The translations under genes were made by a program, and so were the position numbers. A stretch of 64,000 bases of DNA from Thamnidium elegans (taxonomy: Eukaryota; Mucoromycota; Mucoromycetes; Mucorales; Mucoraceae). Positions within the stretch are counted from its first letter, which is position 1, and each line of letters starts with the position of its first letter. The notes below the pieces were generated by a model. That model had not been told where the DNA came from, made no database searches, and was given only the letters and a program-made list of their open reading frames with translations. The stretch covers positions 186,001-250,000 of the forward strand of contig JAIXMG010000032.1 in the NCBI GenBank assembly GCA_025201345.1, written 5' to 3'. Below, piece by piece: positions 23,210 to 36,058 of this stretch.

Positions 23210-26200
23210 ATGACGAGTTTAATAGAAGAGTTAAACGCTTTACTCAATCAAGTATGTGAGGGAAAGCAAGCTACTACGACTGCTGATGTCATCAAGCTGG
23301 AAGATAGTTTGTTCCTTAACAAGAAGCGTATGCTTAATTTATTGGACGATTTACCTAAAAAGGCTGAACATCGAACCTTGATTCAATCAGGTAAAGACGT
23401 AGTTTTTTTTATATATATATACTATATACATATATATATATATTAACACGACAAGTATACAGGCAAAGCAATTATTAATGGAAAGGAATATCGACTCAAT
23501 GAAGACTTTATCAAACAAACATTGTTTCTCTCTGATCAATTAAACTTGGACGAATATGAATCTGCAAGATTACTACTTGAAGGAGTTAGTCAGTCTTCAG
23601 CTATGAACTCTACAGGTTTGGATACCGCAGTTTTCTTATATCATTCAGAAAGAGGATACGTTTTATCTATTTTAAATGTTATACTGGAAGCAGCAAAGGA
23701 TGCATCCTTGGACAACAAAATTAGAATTGTGTTTGTAAATTTCATCGAGGATATTGTTAAAGAAAAGACATCGACTGGTAGTTTTGTTAGTAGAATTGTT
23801 CAATCTACAAGGGATTTGACTACAATGATTAATTCTATTACTAAGATTGGAATGTTGGAGTCGGCAAAGTCTATTCAGTTAAATCAACAGCAACAACAGC
23901 AACAACAACAACAACAACAAATGCAACAACAACCACTGATGCAGCAGCAGCAACAACACATGCTTAATACTAATTTGCAACAATCTACTGCTAATCAGCT
24001 TTCGTTTAGACCCGAAACGGCTAATTTACGTATTGATAGATTAAACGAAGAACGCATTTTACTTGCTCAAATTTTATATCATATTGCATCTCTTCACTGG
24101 TTACCTGAAGATGATTTATTGGTGATTTTAACTAAAGTACAATCCATTAATTTAGCAGATAGTATTGCTTCCTATATCCTGACCGCATTATTATCTGCTA
24201 TTTCATTTGATTGCTCTTATCCAGGTGGACGTCAAGGAATTGATTTCTCCAATAATGATGCGTTCTTGAAAAAAGTACACGGTCAAATTACAAACGAATC
24301 CTGGAAAGTAAATACATTAAAGGCCGTTGTATCTATTCAGTGGTCTTTATTTATCAGTATTATTTCAAAGACAAGACCTGCAGTCGATCAAGCGATTTCG
24401 TTTGACAAGAAGCAAAGAACAGATGTTGTCAAATCTGCTATTGCGTTAGATGCGTTTGGATTTATGAACAGTTACCTCTTATATTTTAAGCAAAAGGAAG
24501 AGTATGGTGTTGATAAGAAGAAGATGATTTCGGATGTTAGTGACGATGATTCGGCTATGGCCCTTGATGGGTTAATTGTTGATCCTAACGATTATACAAA
24601 ATTCAATGTCGATATCAGTACTGATTTTCAACAATTTGTTGTGCACGAGTTAGAGTTCTTGACCCAATCTTTCATTTTGAACATGTCAGAGATATTCAAG
24701 GATCTTAAATCAAAGGCGCTCGAGAATCAAGTCAATCAACAACCTGATAGCAATAGTAATGAGGAGATCAAAAATAGCCTTACCAAATTCTTGACTTTAC
24801 TTTCAAGTATTTACAGAGATCGTATGAATGCCGGATTAAAGTTTTGGAACAATCAAAATATTGGTTTATATTCATTCTTAGGTTTTCTTGTTGATTTTAA
24901 GGTACCTGAATGTCTTTCCGCTACGTTTGATTTCTTTGGATCCATCTCGACAGGTGTTGAAAGTGCTGCTCATGCACATGTCATGATGAAAATAGGTACA
25001 GATAATGAAACTATTGGTAACAGTAACTTGTTTTCTTGGGGTAAACTCTTTTCTGCTCTACAATTCTTTTCCAATTGTCTTCAAAAAAATACAACTGAAG
25101 GTGATCCTCCTGCTTTCCCTGCTCATGAAGAAGAATCGTTATGTAAATTCCTGTATCTCTGTCAACAAGTAGTCCAATATTCTAACGAAGCTAGATTGGA
25201 AATTTGGTCAAATGGACTTTTGGCTGCTCATGAATCTATTGTGGCTATGATCTCTAGTCATACCTCAAACCGCCTTCGTACTGCTCTTTATGATCTCTTG
25301 GCAGCTTTCTGCTCTAATTGGGGTGGTGGTATCAATGGTATTGGTAGAAGAATCGCTTTAGATGTATGGAGAACTTTAGAGTTTTCTGATATTGTTATTT
25401 CTCAAAAGGTGATGGTAACTCAACCTACAAAGCCTGCGGCAGCAACTCCTTCAGTCATCCAACCTACTGTCAGTAGCTTATTTAATGAATATATTTTCCC
25501 TCAGAAGCAATTACCATTACCTGATGCAGTAAAGAAACCTGCTGTTCGTCAACTCTATTTACCAGAGCAACCTGTTGGATTCCTTCGTGAATTTGAAGAG
25601 GAAATGACAACAAAGTTTTATTCTCAAACACTATCTATATTACATTTGCTTGCTTCTTTAATTCATGCACCTAGTAAGAGAGATGAATTAATCGCTGGAT
25701 TTTCTTTATTGCCTTCCTCTGTTCCTTCACTTTTAGGTCATGATAATCATCGTACACCCGGTACTGCTCCTTATCTATCACTTGTTATCGATCACGTCTT
25801 TTTGAATATCAAGAGTTTGAAATTCGTTCATCCTGAAACCCGTTGGAAATTAACTGAAGCTTGTCTTACGATTATTGAAAATAGTATTATGGCATTTAAT
25901 ATTGAAGGTTTGGTAGATCATATCAATGCTTGTAACTTGGACGCTCGTGCTTCTATTGTGCGGTACTCAGAGGCTTTACAAGGTCGTAACCCCGAATCTT
26001 TGAATGCATCAGATTCTGTGCTTCAGTCTGGTCTACTGGCTTTTGTTACTCAACCTGGTTATGATATTTTGGTTCGTATCCTTTCTGGCGGTGCTTTGAT
26101 CCATGAATTGTTCAAGATTGTTGAGATGGGTAAAGATGCTGTTTCAAAATCCCAAAATGAAAAGAGTGATCATTTCAGAAGATCCATGGTTCGTTGCTTA

Positions 26201-29200
26201 CGTATCTTCACGAAGGTATATAAACTTCAAAATGCGTTTGTCAATGTCGTGATTCCTCAATTAAATATCACAGCAAAGAAAGAGGCTATGGGTAATTTCA
26301 GATTGGGTCAATATACCTTCCCTTCTCCCCCTTCGTTCCGTTCTTTGGGCACTTTGATGTTGTACAATACTGAAGTGATTGTTCAAATTGCGTTAATGGT
26401 CAATTGTGATGCATATGAAGATATCTGTTATCTTAGTGCTTTGGTACTTGCTGATTTGGCCTCGCAGCCTGAGGATAATACGAATGATGTCAAGTTTCCT
26501 AACCATATTAATGTTCCCATGGGCGGTATTGGGTCAAAGCTTGCTGGTATCTTAATGTCTAGTCCTAGTGCTTCTTCTATTATCTTGAGTTTCAGTGAAC
26601 GACTCGAGATTGAAAGAACCGACGTGATCACCTATGATGATTACGAATATGATATGAATATTATTCCTTTCTGGCTTGCTGAAAAAACCATGGAAAATAT
26701 CTATCGATTTGATGAGTTTGATGATTACAGTAAACAAACAGTATCTCTTCGCATCGCCATCTTGGATATGTTGCTTGATAATATGTCTAAAGAAATTAAA
26801 TCGCCTACGATTACCGAGTTCTTGTTAGGATTTGATGTTAAACAATTAGAATTGTCTGGATCTCAACTCAAGTCTCTTCCTGCTGATGTCAAGCATAGAT
26901 CTCAATTAGCTTGTTTATTATTTGTATTGAATTTGTTAAATACTGGTATTGATGATGATGACAGTGAAGAACAACCTTTGATTCGAACGCATCCTGTTTT
27001 GGCAGAAAAATGTTATCAATTGATATTTAAACTTTGTGTTAGAGAGTCTACTTCCAGTGCTACTTTACATTACTTGCGTAATAATACAGATCGATTCTTA
27101 GTAAAGCAATTTGAGGCTATTGCTTGTCGTTTAGAAACTTGTGTTCAGGTTTCGGAACCCTATTTTGAAGGTACTTTAGAATCTGCTGATAAGAATAAGG
27201 TGGCTACAGATTATTACACCATGGTTAGCGTATTAAATCAGCGTGCTTGGTTGTTAAAACTAGTTGCTTTGGAGCTTCACAAAACTGGTCCTAAAGGAGT
27301 AGGTACGCTTGATTTGTTAGAATTGTTATATGGTCTCTCTGATAACAAGAATTATAACGCCGAAGATATGTTTGTTAAACAAATGGAAAATATGAAGTTG
27401 CAATTGGATTCCAATTATCAGCAACCTCTTTGGAATATGCTTGAGATTGTCAACTCTTTAGAATTCACTTGGATCGATGGTATGGATGAAGGACCTACCG
27501 AACCTTCTGTTTACTACAAGGACTTTAAAGAAAACGATTATGTAATTCAAAAGGATGGTTATGTCTTGTATGATATCCGTTCTATTTACAAGAGGCTTCG
27601 TTGGAAGGAAACTACCAACCCTGTCGCCGCTACTTTTTCAGATAGCGAACGTAATGCAATGGAAACAGAAATGGGTAACATTTTGAAACGTTTGATGGCA
27701 GAGAACAGATATCGTGAAATCTCTTATGCTCGCTTACACTGTCTTCGTGCTTGGAAACAAGTGGTTGAAGTCACTATCTCTGACTGCTTTGATTTATTCT
27801 CATTTGAATCTCGTGAAAAGATTATTTATGATTTACTCTCGGTGTTATTGCCCAAGTTGGAAAACGGTGCTGGTCTTCATGTTGAGATCTTAAAGGGGTT
27901 GAGTGAAGTCACCCTTAGTTTATTGACTAGATTAAGAGTAGATAAACGTAGACAATCTATTCTTCAAATCGCTAGTGCTGCTACTGAATCCCGCTTGCCT
28001 GATGAAAAGCTTCGTGCTGTCTTTAACTCTATTGTCAATTGTATTCGTAAGGATAAGACTACGATTGAAGTACGTAGTGCCATGTATTCTGCACTTGTCA
28101 ACTTGTTACAATATATCAGTCCCAATGATGATGTTTCTGATGAGGGTTTGTCAGGAAATATATCTGCACAGGTGGTTGAAATCATTGTTGGTGAACCTAA
28201 ACATAAATTATTTGAAACGATTTGTAATGATGCTAGTCAAGGTTTAGAAATGTACAAGACGCCCGCCTATATGGTTTTGGAAGCATTGTATGTCTTGGTG
28301 TCCAAGAATAATAGTAAAGCTATAAATTCTTATTTAGTCGACAAGAACTTTTTACGATATACTATTGATATGATTAAGCGATCTGATTCTGAGTTATGTA
28401 AAATGATTCAAGAACGCGATGGTAAGAAATATATACATATATATAAAAAATCTGCTCTTGTTATTAATTATTATTTTTTTTTAGCTTCTTTAATTCCTTT
28501 ATATAACCATGAGGCCAAGTTCACTTTGTTCAAACAAATTGCTATTAGGAGAGAAGGCACTGCTTTATTGTTAAGCAATGGTATTTTGAACGGTCTTATG
28601 AACCGTAACTTTATTAATACCAGCTTCAGCCGTAGTGAACTTGAAGGTAAGTGATTTTTTTTTCTTATTTAAATTGCTAGTTAATTATTTTTTTTCGTAG
28701 AAGTTGAAACTATTTATAAAGTCGAGCGCCACAGTCGTTTATTGGTTCCTGTCCTTGAACTCGTCAATGTTCTTTTAGCTAGAAGCGAAGGCCAAGGAAT
28801 TGAAAGTTATGGTTTCTTGAGATGGATCAAGAGACAAGATGTACTTGTGTCTATTTTAACGGACGATAATGCTCAAACAACACTTTCATCTCTCTATATT
28901 TTACAGTTGACTGTATCGTTATTATACCAATTGAGTAACTGCTCTGATTATTTCGTTTCTATGGAGGAAAATGGATTAGATAAACATGATTCTTTGTTGA
29001 TGAGTCTTATTCCCAAATATTGTATTCCTAAAGATTGGTCTTCTATTGTTGTACCTAGCACACTTGAAGAGCATACATGGGATAAAAGAACTGTTCCTGG
29101 TAAGTTTAACTTTTTTCTTTTTGTTTACATGAATATTTATTTATTTTTTTGTTTAGAAACTGCTGGAGGTCACGGCTCTTTATTACTTACCAAAGCGGAT

Positions 29201-29425
29201 AAATATATTACTGATATTAGCAAGAATTTGTTAGCTTACGCCGAAGCATCTACTTTTAGACGTTTGCCAAGTAAGAGAAAAAAACAAGGATATATTTCAG
29301 TGATTTGTAATTCTCATCTTTTTTTTTTAATAGATCCTAAAAAAGAATTTAAACCAATTTTCGCCAACACTCTCGTCCCTATTAAGGAATATATTTCTGC
29401 AACAACAAGAAGAGGTTAATATTTG

Positions 29426-29456
<31 letters not shown>

Positions 29457-30135
29457 CGTAACTGATCATCTTTATATAATTTTATAGCCTCTCCTCTTAA
29501 CGCTTCTCTTTCGACACTTGTTGGTTGTCTTTCTCTTACGGGAAAACAATTGAGCAAAGAGATTGCAGAATTTTCCATCTTATGTGCTCAAAAGGAAAAT
29601 GTCGTATCATTAAAATATGAGGAGATTCTTGAAATTGCTAATACTGCTATTCCTCAAGGACTCGGTATTAAATATGATAGCTTAAACCCTTCTCAACAAT
29701 CACAAGTACTTACAACTGAAATCAATCATCGTATCAAGTTAAAGTTGAAAGAAATTCGAGATTTGACTTTTATTATTGAAAATGCAGTGTTTATCCTCTG
29801 GCGTCACTTGGAATTTTATTTAGGTAATTCTGTCTCTGCAAAGGCTACGATCAGTCCTTGTGAGAGGTACGCAAATGAAACAGTTGTTCTTTTACAACAA
29901 GCATTGTATCAAACTTCCCCTTCTGTTATTACTCAACTCAAATCTGCATGCCACAGTGTATTAGAACCTGTCATCCAAAAGTTGGAGACCTTACCTGTAA
30001 GTTTTTTTTTTTTTTTTAAGAATACGTGGTTAAAGAAATTTTAATTGACTTTTTTTTTGTTTTTTTGTTTAGACTATCCATTCTTCAGATACTCTCATTG
30101 AAATGTATACTCGTCTTAGAAGATGCTACAATTAA
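23210..30135 (+). CDS. NUP192: Inner-ring nucleoporin Nup192/Nup205
   Basis: Eight exons (23210-23390, 23463-28421, 28485-28646, 28701-29099, 29157-29270, 29334-29414, 29488-29996, 30073-30135) sum to 2155 codons without a phase error. The protein is an alpha-helical solenoid of the nuclear pore inner ring that joins Nup188/Nup53/Nic96 contacts. N-terminal family text is clear: LLDDLPKKAEHRTL, GKAIINGKEYRLNEDF, FLSDQLNLDEYESARLLLEG. Length is close to vertebrate Nup205 and longer than yeast Nup192. A poly-Q insertion (codons near 23884-23960, mixed CAA/CAG) lies in the first third and is likely a disordered loop. The exon-6 donor is the weaker GTTAAT. Confidence 0.93.
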
Positions 30136-30351
30136 TACATCCTTCATATTCTTTTCTTTCTTCATTTTTTTAAAAAAGTATTTTCTTATCTGCCAAGTTT
30201 ATTTGACAGTTAAAAAATAAAAACATGTAATTTTCGCTATCAAAAAGTCTTTGTTACTGTCGGTATGAATCCATTTGTATTATTTGCTCTAAATTCCCGC
30301 TATAGATAAGAGTAAACCTGAATTAGTATATCGTTTAATAGGTTACTGTTA

Positions 30352-30523
30352 CAATAGCGGCTCTATTTAAGGGCGGCCGAAATTCTCAGGAAATCACCCT
30401 TAAATCGATTATTAGCGTTAATATTGGTGTTAAAGCGAGGGACGGAAGAGGATGTCCTAGAGAAATCCACTCTTAAATAGAGCCTACCCTTAAATCGAAC
30501 ACCCTTAAATAGAGCCGCTACTG
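30352..30523. mobile_element. 172 bp MITE, second intact copy
   Basis: Starts CAATAGCGGCTCTATTTAAG and ends AAATAGAGCCGCTACTG, flanked by TA on each side. The interior matches the 17865 copy through CTTAAATCGATTATTAGCG and GTTAAAGCGAGGGACGGAAG with scattered differences. It lies between the nucleoporin 3' end and the F-box gene. Confidence 0.85.
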
Positions 30524-30721
30524 TAACTACCGTATCTGCTATTCTATTTCATATAAAAGATTATTCATTGGCATTGTTTATCAAATACTTTTTGTTTATC
30601 CGGTTTGATAGGACGAAAAAGGAAATGATTGACTTTTAATAGATGACCTGGCATAATATTAAAAACATTTGCTCCTTTTTTCCCTTTTTTTTTTTCTCTC
30701 GCTTTTATATTATTAACCAAT

Positions 30722-32440
30722 ATGGCAAACAACTCACTTTTTCCAACGGAGATACTACAGAAAATATTTGAATATCTAACAGAACCAAAGGACCTTTACC
30801 GTAACTGTCAACTAGTATGCAGAAGTTGGAACTTGGCTACAGGTTTAAGTAAAAAAGAGTTCTCAGTTCGATTACTTAACTATCAGCTGAGACCGTTTCT
30901 TGGCGATTTGAAGCGGTTTTCCTCTATGGGACCCAAGGTATTTCGTATCACAATGCTTCCTAGTTTAGGATATAAATGCAATTATGATTTCCGAGCTATG
31001 GTCAACTTGTGTCAAAACGTTTCTGAATTGGTGTTTACATGTTCCAGTGTTTATGAATACGTAAGAAGTATCAATTCTCACGAAGCCAAATTACCTAGTA
31101 TTAAGAAAATAATGTTACAAACATTAAAAAAATGTACGCCAACATTAAAGAGATACCATTTGTGGATTAATTTTAGATTTCGTGATACCATCACACACTT
31201 GGAGATATTTGATTTGGAGCATATGGGAGTATTGAACAAAAGTGATAGATTAGTTCAGTTTTCAACTAGTTTTAAGCACCTGCAAAATTTACGTGTTCTG
31301 CTTCAAAGTAGGGATAATGAGTCTGTGGATTTAGATGATATCTTGAGTCCTAATAAAGAAATGAAGGCTCTCAAATTATTTCAATTGCATGAAGTTACGG
31401 CCAATAAAGAAAATATGACAACGTATCCTTTGGTGACAGAGTTGGAAATAACAGTAACTAAAGTAGCAAGTGTGGATTTTTTTCAGTGCATTATACTCAA
31501 GTTTCCAAATTTAAGTTATCTACGTCTTCTCATAGATGAAGCTTTGGTGCATACTGATTTAAATGCAACTGAGAATACGCTGATATTCGCAAGGTTTGCG
31601 ACATATTGCAATTCTATTGAAAGCCTGGGCGTATATTACGTTTATAATGGTCAAGCTGTGCAAATGACTTGCCTCATAGAAAACAAAGCTATTGTATGGG
31701 ATGAAGAAGATATGCTGTGGGATCATGAAAACATGTTTCCGGAAGAAGAGTTCGTTGTAGATTTCCCTGCAGATATCTTTGAATATGTTGAGTATCCTTC
31801 ATCGTCGGCCATGTATGATGACTATTTGGAAATTGACACTGTAACAGCGGTCGAGGAATTTGAAAATGTACATCCCCCTTCTACACCATATGAACAAGAT
31901 TATCAAGATATGCTGGACGATGATGAGTATGTCTATCGAGATTGCTTGAATCATTTACAAAACCTGTCAGACGGGAGCGACTTTAATAATGGTCAAGATT
32001 ACTTGGATTATATGCGAAATATGTTTGACGAGGATCTTATGCAGCGCGTCGCGGATGAGGAAGTTACGAATGAAGGTTACTTGGATCTTATAGAGAGTGC
32101 TGCGGATGAGGAAATTGCCACTCAAGAGCACTTGGATGCTATGCAGAATCTAGCGGACGAGGACGTTATGACTCCAGAGTATTTAGATGATACATACGAT
32201 ATGGAGGACGAGAATGGCTATTATGACCAAAACTACTCAGACACCATGCAGGATATGACGGAGCATAATGAGTATTATGACCAAAGTTACTTGGATTCAG
32301 TACACAACACGTCGGAGGGGATTGATTACCTGGCAACCCAAGATTTCTTGGATTCGTTACAAAGAATGACAGAAGAAAGGGAATACTTTATGACTCAAGA
32401 AGATCATAATATTATAGCTGTGTTATCCAAGCTATACTAA
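30722..32440 (+). CDS. F-box protein with acidic C-terminal repeats
   Basis: A single-exon 572-residue protein. Residues 5-50 form an F-box (LFPTEILQKIFEYLTEPKDL, CQLVCRSWNLAT), which in the family binds Skp1 and recruits substrates to SCF ubiquitin ligases. The middle is Leu-rich with weak LRR-like spacing. From about residue 400 the chain is very acidic and made of degenerate repeats of about 20-25 residues carrying a Y/H-LD core (EGYLDLIES, QEHLDAMQN, PEYLDDTYD, QSYLDSVHN, QDFLDSLQR). The repeat tail is not part of known F-box families I recognise and probably evolves fast. Substrate unknown. Confidence 0.8.
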   Translation: MANNSLFPTEILQKIFEYLTEPKDLYRNCQLVCRSWNLATGLSKKEFSVRLLNYQLRPFLGDLKRFSSMGPKVFRITMLPSLGYKCNYDFRAMVNLCQNVSELVFTCSSVYEYVRSINSHEAKLPSIKKIMLQTLKKCTPTLKRYHLWINFRFRDTITHLEIFDLEHMGVLNKSDRLVQFSTSFKHLQNLRVLLQSRDNESVDLDDILSPNKEMKALKLFQLHEVTANKENMTTYPLVTELEITVTKVASVDFFQCIILKFPNLSYLRLLIDEALVHTDLNATENTLIFARFATYCNSIESLGVYYVYNGQAVQMTCLIENKAIVWDEEDMLWDHENMFPEEEFVVDFPADIFEYVEYPSSSAMYDDYLEIDTVTAVEEFENVHPPSTPYEQDYQDMLDDDEYVYRDCLNHLQNLSDGSDFNNGQDYLDYMRNMFDEDLMQRVADEEVTNEGYLDLIESAADEEIATQEHLDAMQNLADEDVMTPEYLDDTYDMEDENGYYDQNYSDTMQDMTEHNEYYDQSYLDSVHNTSEGIDYLATQDFLDSLQRMTEEREYFMTQEDHNIIAVLSKLY

Positions 32441-32595
32441 ACTAGTAAAAAGGAACTGTTGCTAAATAAATAATAATAAAAAAAAAGGTATGGCGATTTG
32501 CAACTATTCATTGTTTTATTAAATATAAGTATAAAAGTGTTTACATTACATCTTAAGTAAGGTTTATACTTGTCATTAATAATTTACATAATGGT

Positions 32596-32766
32596 ATGAG
32601 TAAAATGTACATTGAAAAGACAACAGAGCTTGAAGGACAAAAATTATATTGTCGCGACCCAAAGAATGCTCCGCCTGAACCGGATGAACTGGTTGTCGGA
32701 ATTGAACAAGAATACAGGGCCGTACCTGAAGAAAGAGTTATGGTAGAAGTCCCTATTATATATTGA
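32596..32766 (+). CDS. Small 56-residue ORF, unknown
   Basis: ATG 32596 to TGA 32764-32766 encodes a charged peptide (MSKMYIEKTTELEGQKLYC, then PKNAPPEPDELVVGIEQEYR and VMVEVPIIY). Codon usage looks coding and the antisense frame, although open, gives a serine/hydrophobic mix without character. It sits 226 bp upstream of NDC80 in the same direction. It could be a free small protein or a relic exon. Confidence 0.35.
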   Translation: MSKMYIEKTTELEGQKLYCRDPKNAPPEPDELVVGIEQEYRAVPEERVMVEVPIIY

Positions 32767-32992
32767 TTTTGATCAGGCTTGAATAAAATAAACTTTATGA
32801 ATATTTTTTTTTTATTGTTACGTGTGTAACTACAGATAAACGCGCATTCTTCACTGTAAGAACTGGTTTTTAGGCGACGACAAAATGTCGTCACGTAGCG
32901 CGTTTAAAAAAAAAATATATTCTGGTTTTTTTTTTGTTTTTCTCTTCTCTTCTCGCAAAAAAAAAAAAAAAAAGAGTATATATACACACAGC

Positions 32993-33903
32993 ATGTCTAA
33001 TAAAAGAAATAAAACTGGGTTGCCAGAAAGTTCTAGTACTAGAAAAAGACCTCCAGTTAACAGCTACGAAAATCCCGTCAAGAGACAACAATTGTTCAAT
33101 CGACTTTCTTCTGGCAGTACAAACGTAATGAATGAATCGCTTGGACCCCAAAGAACTGTAGAGCAAACAGCATCTCCTCCGACCTCATTGTTAAGTGGAC
33201 AGAGGTAATTAAAGATGAAAAATATATATATGTATATATTTACATGGATTTTTTTTTTAAATATGTGAAATATTTCTTATACATATATGTAGAGGATTCT
33301 TTTTAAACAGAAATGATCAAATAGCAGACAAGTTACGTACAAAACTCGAGTCTACGACACACGACGCACCAGCACCTAAATACAATGTAGATTTAAAAGT
33401 GGTCAAAGATAGTGATACACAACGTAAATACTTATCGTCCCTAGTAGATTATTTAACGGCAACACATTATGACGGATCTCGGCCAACCAGTACTCGTTCA
33501 CTTACTTCAGGGCAGTTCCAACAAATCTTTAAATTTTTAATTCATCGTGTTATGCCAGAACGTGTGCCAAAGCCAAAGTTTGAAGATGATGTTTTAGAAG
33601 TCATTCGAGAATTGGAATATCCACTTGTAAGCATGATTAGTCCGTCTTCACTAAGATCCATTGGGGCACTTCATACAAATCCTGCTTTTTTCGCACTTTT
33701 GTTTTGGTTGGCAGAGTATTGTAAAACAGGTGATTATACCAAGGCAAAATTACAAAGTTTATCGGATGGACCTGGTCAGGTTGATCAAGTTTTTGAAGAT
33801 TATGCTACAGAGTGTTATACTGCGTTTATGTCTGGAACGAACGACTTTAGTCTACAAAATAAAAAATTGGGTAGTGTTTGCGGTAAGAAAAATTCATTAT
33901 TAT

Positions 33904-33934
<31 letters not shown>

Positions 33935-35362
33935 GATCTAATGAGTACATAGATAATATTTTGAAGGAGCATCAAGCTGAATTAGAAAGAATACAGATTT
34001 CTATAGAAACAATGGAGAATACGATGGAAGCAGTTGATCAAGGAAAGGTAAATCTGAGTGTGTGTGTGTGTGTGTTTTATTTGATGTAAGCTCACTTATT
34101 ACTATTTATGTAGGATTTATTACAGCAAGAAAGGATAAGACAAGATGAATTAAATAGAGATATTACAAAATTTAAAGACTATATCTTACGTTTAGTAGCT
34201 AAAGATCGAAAATATGAGAATTTAAATCATCGAGTACAAAAGGAAGTTAACCGCATAAATTCAGAATGTAGATTAATGAAGGAAGAAATGGCAAAGATTG
34301 AGGAATATTGGGCAACAAAAGGTATTACCATCGAAAAGATTAAACAATACATCGCAGAACGCTCTGAACTAGAAATGGAGATAAATCAAGTCACCGAAAA
34401 ATATGAAGAAACAGAGAAAGAACTAGCTTTACTTGAAACCGAAATTATTCGCATTCGAAAAGAGGTAATTTTTTTTTATTTTTATTTTCTGGCTTTTTGG
34501 TTTTTTTTTTTTTAATACTTGTATTGTTTAGCTTGAAATTAGTATAAATGAATATAACCAGAATTGTACAGAAAATATGGTTCAGTTAAGATATAATAAA
34601 GATGCTAATAATTCAGAAGATATGTTGAATATCGATATTAAAAACCATGTCATGGTAAAACAATTATATAGATATATATTATACGCTAGTCAAAATATTT
34701 ACTTTTTTTTTTTCCGGTTTGTAGCCCAACTTAATCCATACAGAAACAAAATTGAAAATTGAAATGAATAAAGCGATAGAGGATACAACAGCAGCAAGAA
34801 GTAACTTACTAGAAATAACCGAAAAGTTAAAATTACAAGAAAAAGAATTAAAAGAACAAAGGGAGCTATTACTGAGAAGACAAAATGCTGTCAAGCAAGC
34901 ACGTGAGGTAATAAAACCCCCCAACAAATTTCAGATTGTTTTAATATTTCCTTTTAAGTATTAACGATAAATTTTCAAATAATGTTATTATAGGGTGAAC
35001 AAAATAGACAAAATGACCACAATATTTTAAAAGTAAATAATGAACAACGTCGATTGAAAGCTAGAGCAGAGTCTATTGCATCGTTGGACAAATCAAAGAA
35101 TTTGGTTCAAGATAAAAAAATGAAGTAATTTTTTATTTTTTTTGTAAATATATAATAGGAAGCAGCTAAGCTCTTTTTAAATAGGTTAATTGAGATTGAA
35201 CAACAAACAAGAGAACAAAAAACTATGGTAGAAAGAAAACTTGAAAAGTGTGTTACTGAAGTATCTTTAGGTATAGACAATATGAAAGTAAAAGATGCTG
35301 AAGAACAAGAGCTTACAATTGCAAAGGTTGATAAAGCTATGGAAAAATTAAATATTAAATAA
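32993..35362 (+). CDS. NDC80: Kinetochore protein Ndc80 (Hec1)
   Basis: About eight exons from ATG 32993 to TAA 35360-35362. The basic N-tail (MSNKRNKTG, STRKRPPVN, NPVKRQQLFNRLSSGS) resembles the Ndc80 tail targeted by Aurora B. It is followed by the calponin-homology head: RKYLSSLVDYLTATHYDGS, FQQIFKFLIHRVMPE, KFEDDVLEVIRELEYPLVS, IGALHTNPAFFALLFWLAEY. The remainder is a long coiled coil that pairs with Nuf2. The protein is the microtubule-binding core of the outer kinetochore. Introns carry (TG)n runs at about 33905-33935 and 34059-34075. An upstream in-frame ATG (32885) would add a low-complexity Lys/Phe stretch and is less likely. Confidence 0.92.
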
Positions 35363-35816
35363 TAACAACAATAATAAAACGTGGAAAGTAAGTTATTCAA
35401 TTGTTTATTTTTTAAATGGTTGTTAATTTAGTAAAAAAAAAAAAACTAAACATGTATAAATTGATTTCTTACCAAAAGTCATGGGAACTTATTCATTTGA
35501 CACTTTGTTTATAGTCATACATATATTATAAAAATTCTTTATTGTTTCATTAACATGATTATCGTGTTTCTTGTATAAATACTTGAAACAAGTTATTAAA
35601 ATATGTGTATATAGATTAAGTAGTGTAAAGGGAGAAGCAAAGTGTATATATTTAGATAAGGAGAAGAGTGAATTAAGATAAATAATAAGAAAGCATATTA
35701 CGTTATACGAATAAGAAAAGAGAAATGTATCTAGTGGGGTAATTTAGGGCACTCTCTATATATAATTTATAGTTATTAGTTATTTATCTATACGTATTAG
35801 TGGATGATTGATGTAT
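35363..35816. other. Intergenic region
   Basis: No gene seen on either strand; AT-rich with short T and A runs. Convergent 3' ends of NDC80 and the small minus-strand ORF lie here. Confidence 0.4.
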
Positions 35817-35921
35817 TTACCTAGTCTTGTGTGAGAATGATCCACAGGAACAACATTTATGAGTGACAGCATTAACTGGAAGAGTAATTTCAGATGTCTT
35901 GATAGTATTAATAGGACTCAT
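35817..35921 (-). CDS. 34-residue ORF with a CCSC cluster
   Basis: ATG 35921 to TAA 35817-35819 encodes MSPINTIKTSEITLPVNAV followed by THKCCSCGSFSHKTR. The composition is protein-like and the ATG has an A-rich leader. The final AGG TAA sits in AG|GTAAAT, so the end could instead be a splice donor leading to more exons. The Cys cluster with His could bind a metal, but that is speculation. It may be related to the other tiny ORF at 37198 (shared PV-x-A-x-T spacing). Confidence 0.4.
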   Translation of the reverse strand: MSPINTIKTSEITLPVNAVTHKCCSCGSFSHKTR

Positions 35922-36058
35922 TGTATATATATAAAAAAGAAGTTTTGAATAGTTATATGAAAGAAAGATAAAATAAAAAAATAAAAAAAAGAAATTTAGG
36001 GGGGGCTATATATATGTATGAATACAGACATTTTTTATTATTATTGTTATTGTTTTGA

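Noticed and set aside
32553..32894. 113-codon minus-strand frame
   Set aside because: Low-complexity Ser/hydrophobic content opposite a better plus-strand ORF; no recognisable features.
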